Position numbers and translations under genes: made by a program
Origin: Streptomyces sp. NRRL WC-3742
GTDB taxonomy: Bacteria; Actinomycetota; Actinomycetes; Streptomycetales; Streptomycetaceae
NCBI RefSeq assembly: GCF_000720635.1
Contig: NZ_JOCF01000040.1
Location: forward strand, 7,142 to 71,141
DNA length: 64,000 bases
Direction: 5' to 3'
Shown here: positions 23,030-32,964 of the stretch, one piece after another
Numbering within the stretch: the first letter of the stretch is position 1
Layout: each line of letters opens with the position of its first letter
Notes under the pieces: generated by a model
The model's database searches: none
What the model saw: the letters and a program-made list of their open reading frames with translations, nothing else
What the model was told of the DNA's origin: nothing

Positions 23030-24214
23030 TCATCGCACGATCAGGTGGTCGAGGTAGCTCTGCACGTTGCGGCGGGTCTCGGCCACGTGGTCGCCGCCGA
23101 ACTTCTCCATCACCGCGTCGGCCAGCACCAGCGCGACCATCGCCTCGGCGACGATCCCGGCGGCCGGCACCGCACAGACGTCCGAGCGCTGGTGGTGCGC
23201 CTTGGCCGGCTCACCGGTGCGCACGTCCACGGTCTGCAGCGCGCGCGGCACAGTGGCGATCGGCTTCATCGCGGCGCGCACCCGCAGCACCTCGCCGGTG
23301 GACAGGCCGCCCTCGGTGCCGCCGGAGCGGCCGGAGGCGCGCCTGACGCCCTCGGAGGTCGGGAGGATCTCGTCGTGCGCCTGGGAGCCGGGCACCCGGG
23401 CCAGCTCGAAGCCGTCGCCGACCTCGACGCCCTTGATCGCCTGGATGCCCATCAGCGCGGCGGCCAGCCGGGCGTCGAGGCGGCGGTCCCAGTGCACGTG
23501 CGAGCCCAGGCCCACCGGCACGCCGTACGCCAGCACCTCGACCACGCCGCCGAGGGTGTCGCCGTCCTTGTGGGCCTGGTCGATCTCGGCGACCATCGCC
23601 TTCGAGGCGTCCTCGTCCAGGCAGCGCACCGGGTCGGCGTCCAGCTTCGCCTCGTCCGAGGGCAGCGGCAGCACACCGGCCGGGGCCTTGGCGGCGGCCA
23701 GCTCGACCACGTGGCTGACGATCTCGATCCCGGCGACCTCGCGCAGGTACGAGCGGGCGACGGCGCCCAGCGCGACCCGGGCGGCCGTCTCGCGGGCGCT
23801 GGCGCGCTCCAGGATCGGGCGGGCCTCGCCGATCGAGTACTTCTGCATGCCGGCCAGGTCGGCGTGGCCGGGCCGGGGGCGGGTCAGCGCCTCGTTGCGG
23901 GCCAGGCCGCCCAGCACCTCGGGGTCGACCGGGTCGGCCGACATGACCTGCTCCCACTTCGGCCACTCGGTGTTGCCGACCATGATCGCGACCGGGCTGC
24001 CCATGGTCAGGCCGTGCCGGACGCCACCGAGGAAGGTCACCTCGTCCTGCTCGAACTTCATCCGCGCACCGCGGCCGTAACCGAGCCGACGGCGCGCCAG
24101 CGCGTCGGCCACTACGGCAGTAGTGACCGGTACACCGGCGGGCAGGCCCTCCAGCGTCGCGACGAGTGCGGGGCCGTGCGACTCCCCCGCCGTGAGCCAG
24201 CGCAACGTACCCAA
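23030..24214 (-). CDS. aroC: Chorismate synthase
   Basis: AroC makes chorismate from EPSP using reduced FMN. Its 394 residues include the N-terminal signature [14 protein letters not shown], the FMN-site [18 protein letters not shown] segment (here [20 protein letters not shown]), [13 protein letters not shown] and a C-terminal [20 protein letters not shown]. The start was set at TTG (24212-24214), which matches the family N-terminus and has AAGGAG five bases upstream. A GTG ten codons earlier has no ribosome-binding site. It follows aroE by about 155 bases. Confidence 0.95.
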   Translation of the reverse strand: MGTLRWLTAGESHGPALVATLEGLPAGVPVTTAVVADALARRRLGYGRGARMKFEQDEVTFLGGVRHGLTMGSPVAIMVGNTEWPKWEQVMSADPVDPEVLGGLARNEALTRPRPGHADLAGMQKYSIGEARPILERASARETAARVALGAVARSYLREVAGIEIVSHVVELAAAKAPAGVLPLPSDEAKLDADPVRCLDEDASKAMVAEIDQAHKDGDTLGGVVEVLAYGVPVGLGSHVHWDRRLDARLAAALMGIQAIKGVEVGDGFELARVPGSQAHDEILPTSEGVRRASGRSGGTEGGLSTGEVLRVRAAMKPIATVPRALQTVDVRTGEPAKAHHQRSDVCAVPAAGIVAEAMVALVLADAVMEKFGGDHVAETRRNVQSYLDHLIVR

Positions 24215-24369
24215 CGGAGCTCCTTCATCAGCGGGCCGGCCCACGGCACCGCCGCAGCCCGCCCGGACGTACCTTCTGCCCGAATCCTTTCATGCCACGG
24301 GGCCGCGCAAGGGCCGCGGTCCGCGTAGCGGACAGCAAGTGGACACCCCCCGGGACGGGCGCCGCCGGG

Positions 24370-25200
24370 TCAGCGCCCGGCCAGCGCCTTCTCCCCGGCC
24401 TCGCGCATCGCGGCCAGCGGGCCGGGCGTGCGCCCGGTGAACGCCTCGGACTGCAGCACCGCCTGGTGCACCAGCAGGTCGAGCCCGCCGAGGACGGTCG
24501 CCCCGCGCTCGGCGCAGGCGGCGGCCAGCACCGTCGGCCACGGGTGGTAGAGCACGTCGAACAGCGCGCCCGGCCGCTCCGGCAGGGCCCCGGCGAAGGC
24601 GTCGGTGGCGCCCGCCGGCGTGGTGGAGACGGTCAGCGGCCGCTCCAGCGCCTCGGCCCCGCGCTCCCAGTCGGCCGTACGGACGGTCACGCCGAGGCGC
24701 TCGCCCAGCTCGGCCATCTCCCGGGCCCGCTCGGGGCTGCGGACGTAGACCACCACCTCGCCGGTGCAGATCTGGGCCAGCGCCGCCAGCGCCGAGGAGG
24801 CGGTGGCCCCCGCCCCCAGCACGGCCGCGTCCGACACCTCGGCGACGCCCCGCTCGCGCAGCGCGTTCACCAGCCCGGGCACGTCGGTGTTGTCGCCGGT
24901 CCGGCGCCCGTCCTCGGTGAACACCACCGTGTTGACGGCCTCCACCGAGCGGGCCGTGGCGCTGACCTCGTCCAGCAGCGGGATGATCGCCCGCTTCAGG
25001 GGCATGGTCAGCGACAGCCCGGCCCACTCGGCCTCGTCCAGCCCGGCCAGGAACCCGGGCAGCGAAGCCTCGTCGACCTCGAACCGGTCGTACCGCCAGC
25101 CGTCCAGCCCGAGCTCCGCGAAGGCGGCCCGGTGCAGGTCCGGCGAGAGCGAGTGGGCGATCGGCGAACCGAGCACGGCGGCGCGGTACTTGCTGGTCAA
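24370..25200 (-). CDS. aroE: Shikimate dehydrogenase
   Basis: AroE reduces 3-dehydroshikimate to shikimate. The 276-residue protein has the shikimate-binding SPIAHSLSPDLHRAAF with its Ser pair, the catalytic Lys in SLTMPLKRAIIPLLDE and GDNTDVPGL. An atypical nucleotide loop (VLGAGATASSALAALA) replaces the usual GAGG. It begins at TTG with AGGAG five bases upstream. It follows the first mltG gene by 28 bases and is the first of the aro genes on this transcript, so the mltG and aro genes may be co-transcribed. Confidence 0.94.
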   Translation of the reverse strand: MTSKYRAAVLGSPIAHSLSPDLHRAAFAELGLDGWRYDRFEVDEASLPGFLAGLDEAEWAGLSLTMPLKRAIIPLLDEVSATARSVEAVNTVVFTEDGRRTGDNTDVPGLVNALRERGVAEVSDAAVLGAGATASSALAALAQICTGEVVVYVRSPERAREMAELGERLGVTVRTADWERGAEALERPLTVSTTPAGATDAFAGALPERPGALFDVLYHPWPTVLAAACAERGATVLGGLDLLVHQAVLQSEAFTGRTPGPLAAMREAGEKALAGR

Positions 25201-25228
25201 CGCTGCTCCTGAGGCGTGTCGGAGTCGG

Positions 25229-27082
25229 TCAGGACTTCTTGCCGGTGCAGTGGCCCCGGTCCTTGTCGAAGCCCTCGCCGGCGTTCTTGCAGAACTCCTC
25301 GACGTTGGCGTAGTGCTCCTTGGACGTCTCGGCGAACCGCGTGGTGCTCGGGTCCATCGCGATGAAGTACAGCCACTTGCCGTCCGCCGGGTGCAGCACC
25401 GCCTGGAGCGCGTCGTCGCCGGGGTTGGAGATCGGCGTCGGCGGCAGGCCCGGGTTGATGTAGGTGTTGTACTTGTTGGACGCGTCGTCCATGTCCTTGC
25501 GGTCGAGCTGCTTGCGGCCCAGCGAGTACTGGAGCGTGGTGTCCATGCCCAGGCGGTGGTTGATCTCCCCGCCCGCGGCCAGACGGTTCTGGATGGTCTT
25601 GGCCATCTTCGCGAAGTCCGTCGGGTTGTTGCCCTCGCGCTGGAGGATGCTCGCCTCGATGACGACCTCGTAGCCGTTCTTGAGGTTCACCGAGGCGGCC
25701 TGGCCGTCCAGGGCCGCGTACTTCTCGGTGGCGTTCTTCACCATCTGCTTGAGCAGGTCCTCGGGCTTCATGCCGTCGGCGATGTTGTACTTCGTCGGCC
25801 AGAGGAAGCCCTCGATGTTGCCGTTCGCGTACGCCGGCAGGCCGAGCTCGTTGACCTGCGCCTTGGCGACGTTCGCCGTGGTGCCCTTCTGGAGCTTCAG
25901 CTTGTCGTCGATCTTGGCGTAGATCTCGGTGGAGTTGAGGCCCTCGGGCAGCACCAGGGAGGCGCCGCCCATCTGGTCGACGAACGCCTTGACCGCGGAG
26001 GCGGCCGACATCTCCTTCTTCATCACGTAGAAGCCGTACTGGACGGCCCGGCACTTCGGCTCGGCGTCGCACGCCTTGGTGAAGGCGTCGACGCTCTTGA
26101 CCACGCCCGCCTTCTTCAGCTTCAGGCCGATCTGCCCGCCGACCTCGCCCTTGGCGACCTCGACCTGGACGCTGCCGGTGCCGTCGCCGGCGAAGTCCGG
26201 CGGCGGGCCGAAGTGGTCCTGGTAGAAGCCGTAGCCCCACCAGCCCGCGCCGCCCATGGCTCCGAGCAGCACCAGGGCGACCAGCAGGCAGGCGCCGCCG
26301 TTGCGGCGGCCGGCCTTCTTGCCGCTCTCCTTGCGCTTCTTCTTGGCCTCACGGGAGTCGTCCTGGCCGCCGAGGAAGCCGGCCTCCTGCTGGGGCTCCT
26401 CCTCCAGGTAGGCGCCGTCCTCGTGGTGGCCGTCCCACTCCTCGGGCTCGGCCTGCGGCTCGTGCCCGGCGGCGGCCGGAGCGCCCCCGGCCTCCAGGGC
26501 GGCGGCCTCGGCCTCCCAGTCGATGCCGTCCGGGCCGGGCCCGGCCACCGGCTCGGGCGCCGGCGCCTGCCGGTGTGGGGCGGGCCGCTGGACCTGCTGT
26601 TGCTGCTGGACCTGCTGTTGCTGCTGCTCGTACCCCTGCTGCGGGTACTGCCCGTGCTGCGGCATCTGCTGCTGCTGTTGCTGCTGTTGCTGTTGCTGCG
26701 GGTAGCCCTGCTGCTGCCCCCCCTGCTGCGGGTACTGGCCCTGCTGCGGGTACTGCCCCTGCTGGGGCATCTGCTGCTGCGGGTAGCCCTGCTGCGGCAT
26801 CGGCTGCTGCTGCCCGTACTGGCCGTACTGCCCCTGCTGGCCCGGCTGCCCCTGCTGCTCGCCGTAGCCCTGCTGCTGGTACTGCCCCTGCTGCGGCATC
26901 TGCTGCTGGCCGTACTGGCCCTGCTGGCCCGACTGCTGCTGGTAGAACTGCTGCTGTTGTTGCTGTTGCTGCTGCCACTGGCCGTCCTGCTGGCCGGGGA
27001 CCGGCTGCTGGCCGCCGTACCCGGCATCACCGGGGTGCCACGGCTCGCCCTGGGGGCCGTAGCCCCGACCCACCTCGGTCAT
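25229..27082 (-). CDS. mltG: MltG-family endolytic murein transglycosylase with Gln-rich cytoplasmic tail
   Basis: MltG cleaves nascent glycan strands at the outer membrane face and sets peptidoglycan strand length. The 617-residue protein has about 165 N-terminal residues of Gln/Pro/Tyr/Gly repeats (PQQGQY, long Gln runs), an acidic linker and a basic cluster (KKKRKESGKKAGRR). A membrane helix lies at about 261-283. The YceG/LysM-like extracytoplasmic domain has LPEGLNSTEIYAKID and ASILQREG, whose Glu aligns with the catalytic residue, and ends in NPGLPPTPISNPG. Two extra Cys pairs (CDAEPKC; two near the C-terminus) are absent from its neighbour. It is downstream of a second mltG copy. Confidence 0.9.
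   Translation of the reverse strand: MTEVGRGYGPQGEPWHPGDAGYGGQQPVPGQQDGQWQQQQQQQQQFYQQQSGQQGQYGQQQMPQQGQYQQQGYGEQQGQPGQQGQYGQYGQQQPMPQQGYPQQQMPQQGQYPQQGQYPQQGGQQQGYPQQQQQQQQQQQMPQHGQYPQQGYEQQQQQVQQQQQVQRPAPHRQAPAPEPVAGPGPDGIDWEAEAAALEAGGAPAAAGHEPQAEPEEWDGHHEDGAYLEEEPQQEAGFLGGQDDSREAKKKRKESGKKAGRRNGGACLLVALVLLGAMGGAGWWGYGFYQDHFGPPPDFAGDGTGSVQVEVAKGEVGGQIGLKLKKAGVVKSVDAFTKACDAEPKCRAVQYGFYVMKKEMSAASAVKAFVDQMGGASLVLPEGLNSTEIYAKIDDKLKLQKGTTANVAKAQVNELGLPAYANGNIEGFLWPTKYNIADGMKPEDLLKQMVKNATEKYAALDGQAASVNLKNGYEVVIEASILQREGNNPTDFAKMAKTIQNRLAAGGEINHRLGMDTTLQYSLGRKQLDRKDMDDASNKYNTYINPGLPPTPISNPGDDALQAVLHPADGKWLYFIAMDPSTTRFAETSKEHYANVEEFCKNAGEGFDKDRGHCTGKKS
26573..27019 (-). repeat. CAG-rich repeat tract encoding the Gln-rich tail of MltG
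   Basis: The coding strand carries long runs of CAG/CAA and repeated units encoding PQQGQY and QQGQYGQ. The DNA is strikingly different in composition from its surroundings. Such tracts are prone to length change by slippage; the reading frame is open here. Confidence 0.85.
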
Positions 27083-27266
27083 CGATCCCCTTAACCGACA
27101 GTGACGACCGACGGATCAAAGCGGCCGTCCGGGACGCCGTCCCGGTTGAATCTCGAACCGGCGTGCTAGCGCAACGCCTGGGAGGAGACGTTACCGTACC
27201 GCAGCCGGGCCCCCGGTGGCCGGACGTACCGTCAGTGCTCGACCCCGCCGCTCTCCGCACCCACCG

Positions 27267-28529
27267 TCACGGAGTCGCCGCGCCCGGGGCCGGCGCCGGG
27301 GCGCTCGCCGAAGCGGTGGCCGATCCCGACGCCGAGCCCGACCCGGAGGCCGACGCGCTCGGCTTCGCCGCCGCCCGGTTGGCGTTGAACTCCGCGACGT
27401 TGCGCTGCTGCACCTCGAAGCTGTCGGTGAACCGGGTGTCCCCCGGCTTCACGGTGACGAAGTACAGCCAGTCCCCCGGCGTCGGGTCCAGGGCCGCCAT
27501 GATCGCCTGCCGCCCGGGGTTGGAGATCGGGGTCGGCGGCAGCCCGGCGTGCAGGTAGGTGTTGTACGGGGAGTCCAGCTTGGTCTCGGTCACGCTGGTG
27601 TTCAGCGTCGAGCGGCCGAGCGCGTAGTTGATGGTGGAGTCCAGCTGCAGCGGCATGCCCTTGGCCAGCCTGTTGTAGATCACCCGGGCCACCTTGCCCA
27701 TGTCCTCGGTGTTGTCGGCCTCGCCCTGCACCATGCTGGCGACCGTCACCAGCCCGTACACGTTCTGCCCGAGGTTCTGGGCGACGACGTCCGCGTCGTC
27801 CCGGCTGAACTCCTTGCCGGCCCGCTCCACCATCTGCTTCAGCAGGTCGAGCGCGGTGGTGCCGTCGGTGACGCTGTACGTCGCCGGGAACAGGTAGCCC
27901 TCGGGGGCGCCGGCCGCGAACTCCGGCAGGCCCAGTTCGGCGGTCTGCTCCTTGGCGACGCGCTGGGCGGTGCCCTCGGGCAGGTTGAGCTTCTTGTCGA
28001 TGGCCGCGTAGATCTGGTAGCCGCGCCAGCCCTCGGGGATGGTCAGGCCGTTGGCGTTGGCCGGGTCGATCAGGATCGCCAGGGCCGCCGAGGCCGACAT
28101 CTTCTGCTTGAGGGTGTACGTCCCCGGCTGGATGCGCCCGGCCGCGGCCGCGCTGCCCTTCGCCGCCCTGGTGAAGGCGAGCGAGCTGGCCACGACCCCG
28201 TTGCGGACCAGCGCGGAGGCGATCTGCGCCAGGCCCGCGCCCTCGGGCACCGAGACCTGGACGCTGCCGTTGCCCGGCCCCCGGAAGTCGGCGGCGGCCG
28301 CCGGACGCCGCTGCCCCTGGAACCAGGTGTAGCCCGTCAGCCCGATCCCGCCGAAGACGGCGATCAGGGCGAGCGCGGTGAGCCCGCAGGCCAGTCCGTT
28401 ACGCCGTCGGTGCGGATCGGGCGCATCGGGGCGCGGACGGGGCGCACCCGGCGGCCGGCCCTCCGGCTCCATCACCGGTGCGCCCAGGTGACCGGGTGTG
28501 AGCCCCGGGTGGAAGTCCTGGTCGAACAT
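27267..28529 (-). CDS. Second MltG-family transglycosylase (tandem paralogue)
   Basis: This is a second YceG/MltG-type protein of 420 residues, directly upstream of the first. It has a short proline-rich cytoplasmic tail without glutamine repeats, a basic RRR stop and a membrane helix at about 47-68. The extracytoplasmic domain has IPEGWRGYQIYAAID, ASMVQGEAD (conserved Glu about 270) and HAGLPPTPISNPG, ending in a 35-residue Ser/Ala/Pro tail. All catalytic landmarks are kept, so it should be active. Divergence between the copies is high, pointing to an old duplication or separate acquisition. The ATG is preceded by GAGGGGG. It is separated from ruvX by a very strong terminator and so starts a new transcript. 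Confidence 0.9.
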   Translation of the reverse strand: MFDQDFHPGLTPGHLGAPVMEPEGRPPGAPRPRPDAPDPHRRRNGLACGLTALALIAVFGGIGLTGYTWFQGQRRPAAAADFRGPGNGSVQVSVPEGAGLAQIASALVRNGVVASSLAFTRAAKGSAAAAGRIQPGTYTLKQKMSASAALAILIDPANANGLTIPEGWRGYQIYAAIDKKLNLPEGTAQRVAKEQTAELGLPEFAAGAPEGYLFPATYSVTDGTTALDLLKQMVERAGKEFSRDDADVVAQNLGQNVYGLVTVASMVQGEADNTEDMGKVARVIYNRLAKGMPLQLDSTINYALGRSTLNTSVTETKLDSPYNTYLHAGLPPTPISNPGRQAIMAALDPTPGDWLYFVTVKPGDTRFTDSFEVQQRNVAEFNANRAAAKPSASASGSGSASGSATASASAPAPAPGAATP

Positions 28530-28629
28530 GGCTCGCGCCCCCTCGACGGTCCCGCAACGGCCTGGATGGCTCCGCGCCGCTCGGGATCGGTCAGGGGCGA
28601 TCGGCGACGGACGCGGAACGAACGAAAAG

Positions 28630-28661
28630 GGGGCCCGTGCGGACGCGTCCGCACGGGCCCC
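28630..28661 (-). terminator. Terminator after ruvX
   Basis: A 32-base perfect palindrome (two 16-base halves with no spacer) lies 26 bases past the ruvX stop. Leftward on the minus strand it is followed by TTTTCGTT. This is a strong intrinsic terminator that ends the DUF948-DUF6167-alaS-ruvX unit. Confidence 0.88.
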
Positions 28662-28686
28662 TCTTCGGGACGTTAGACCAGGCCGG

Positions 28687-29168
28687 TCAGCCAGCCGCCT
28701 CGACGCTCTCTCCGGGCGGCCTTCCGCTCACCCGTTCGGACTCAAGGGCGGTCTGGAGGATCACCACCGCGGCGGCCTGGTCGACCACCGAGCGGCCCTT
28801 CTTCGCCTTGACCCCGGAGGCGCGCAGCCCGTGGGTGGCGGTGACGGTCGTCATCCGCTCGTCCACCAGCCGCACCGGCACCGGGTAGAGCCGGTTGGCC
28901 AGCCGCACCGCGTACGCCCGGACCTTCTCCGCCGCCGGGCCCTCCTTGCCGCTGAGCGAGCGCGGCAGCCCGACGATCACCTCCATCGCGTCGTACTCCT
29001 CGACGATGGCGGCGAGACGGGCCTGCGACTTCACCCCCGCGGGGACGGTCTCCACCGGCGTGGCGAGCACCCCGTCGGGGTCGCAGGACGCGACCCCGAT
29101 CCGGGCGTCACCGACGTCGACGGCGATGCGCCGACCGCGGCGGAAGGGCTTCGGCTCCTGCTCGAACA

Positions 29169-29169
<1 letters not shown>
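28687..29169 (-). CDS. ruvX: Holliday junction resolvase-like protein RuvX/YqgF
   Basis: RuvX is an RNase H-fold protein; in the family it is linked to pre-16S rRNA 5' maturation as well as to Holliday junctions. The 160-residue protein has the first catalytic Asp in RRIAVDVGDARIGVA, the Glu-like segment VIVGLPRSLSGKEGPA, and RLVDERMTTVTA. The last acidic position is in KKGRSVVDQAAAVVIL. Its ATG shares one base with the alaS stop (TGATG), so it is coupled to alaS. Confidence 0.93.
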
Positions 29170-31837
<2,668 letters not shown>

Positions 31838-31838
<1 letters not shown>

Positions 31839-32254
31839 TAGTGGTCCTTCCGGTTGGTACCGCCCCGCGGCAGGGCTCGGCGGGGCGTTTCATCGATGGT
31901 CTGGGGGGTGGTGCGCGTGCTCTTGGACGGAGGCAGGGCGGCGGCCGGGCTACCGGGCGCCGCCGAGATAGCTCGGTACTGCGGTTCGCCGCGCAGCGCT
32001 CGGCCGGTGCGCCGGGGCTCCACGACGGCGGTGCCGTGCAGTCCGAGGTCGTCCTTCAGCTGCTCCTCGCGCTCGGCCATGCCGGCCCGCACGTCCTGCG
32101 CGAACTGCTTGGCCAGGTCCCCCAGTTGGAGGGCGCCGCGCGCGGCCGTGCCGGAGAGGCTGTCCGGGGTGAGCCGGTGGACGGCCTCGTTGGCCTTCTT
32201 CATGGCCCAGACGGTGGCGCCGGCGCCGACCGCCATCCAGAAGATGCGTGCCAT
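31838..32254 (-). CDS. DUF6167-type small membrane-associated protein
   Basis: The function of this 138-residue protein is unknown. The N-terminal [23 protein letters not shown] is a short hydrophobic helix followed by amphipathic helices ([29 protein letters not shown]), then a basic disordered tail. It always accompanies alaS and the DUF948 gene in streptomycetes (family knowledge). It ends in TAATG, overlapping the alaS start by one base, and follows the DUF948 gene by 4 bases. Confidence 0.82.
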
Positions 32255-32258
32255 GCCG

Positions 32259-32738
32259 TCAGCCCCTCACCGCGCGCCGGACCCGCGAGAGCAGTCCGTT
32301 CCTGGGCGCCGTGGCGGCGCGCACCTCGGCCCGGATGAGCCGGGCCAGCTCCTCGCGCTCACTCGCCTGGGCGGGCACCGGCGGCACCGTGCCCTGCTGC
32401 CGGGCGACGGCCTTGCGCACGCCGTAGCTGAACGCGGCGACCTTCACCAGCGGCCCGCCGAGGGTGGCGGCGACGGTGGAGGAGAGCGCGTTGGCGTTGG
32501 CGGCGGCGTCCTGCACGTTGGCGGTGATCTCGTCGACCCGCTCCAGCTGCTCGTTGGCGCTGCGCACGGCGGCGCCGGCGTCGCTCAGCAGCGGCACGGC
32601 CTGTTCGGTGACGGCGGAGACCAGGACGGCGGCCTCCTTGAGCACCCGGGAGAGGCGCACCAGCACGACCGCCAGCAGGGTGACCAGGACCGCCCAGAAC
32701 ACGGCGACGAGCAATCCGGCCAGCTCTCCCACGGACAC
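32259..32738 (-). CDS. DUF948-containing membrane protein
   Basis: Function unknown. The 159-residue protein has one N-terminal membrane helix (about 6-29, LAGLLVAVFWAVLVTLLAVVLV). A long helical coiled coil (LSRVLKEAAVLVSAVTEQ) typical of DUF948 follows, then a basic tail ending RNGLLSRVRRAVRG. The start is GTG (MSVGELAG) with GAGGGAG nine bases upstream; the frame continues upstream without family resemblance. It is the first gene of the DUF948-DUF6167-alaS-ruvX transcript and diverges from the NB-ARC gene. Confidence 0.85.
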   Translation of the reverse strand: MSVGELAGLLVAVFWAVLVTLLAVVLVRLSRVLKEAAVLVSAVTEQAVPLLSDAGAAVRSANEQLERVDEITANVQDAAANANALSSTVAATLGGPLVKVAAFSYGVRKAVARQQGTVPPVPAQASEREELARLIRAEVRAATAPRNGLLSRVRRAVRG

Positions 32739-32964
32739 CTTTGCGCGCTCCCTCGCCTTGCTGTTCTCCAGAGGGAACCCTATCGCGCCCGCACCCGAAT
32801 CCCGGACCGGGTTTCGCCGGGCCTGTCCGACCGGTCGGGTGTGCGATCCCCGCGCGTAACCTACCGTCCGGTCACCTCGTTCTGCCAGGTGGGCCGACAG
32901 CCGTACGGCCCGGACACGCGTCCGGACCGCTGCGGTCCGGGCCAGGAACGACGGGGAGCATCGC
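32739..32964. promoter_or_regulatory. Divergent intergenic region between DUF948 and NB-ARC genes
   Basis: Two transcripts must start in these 226 bases. On the minus strand a TAGGGT hexamer lies around 32780, about 45 bases from the DUF948 start, with a poor -35. I see no convincing plus-strand promoter or operator. Confidence 0.3.

Noticed and set aside
26573..27019. Gln-rich region as a misassembled or frameshifted segment
   Set aside because: The frame is continuous from a good ATG to a normal MltG domain, and Gln-rich N-termini occur in streptomycete MltG proteins (from memory).
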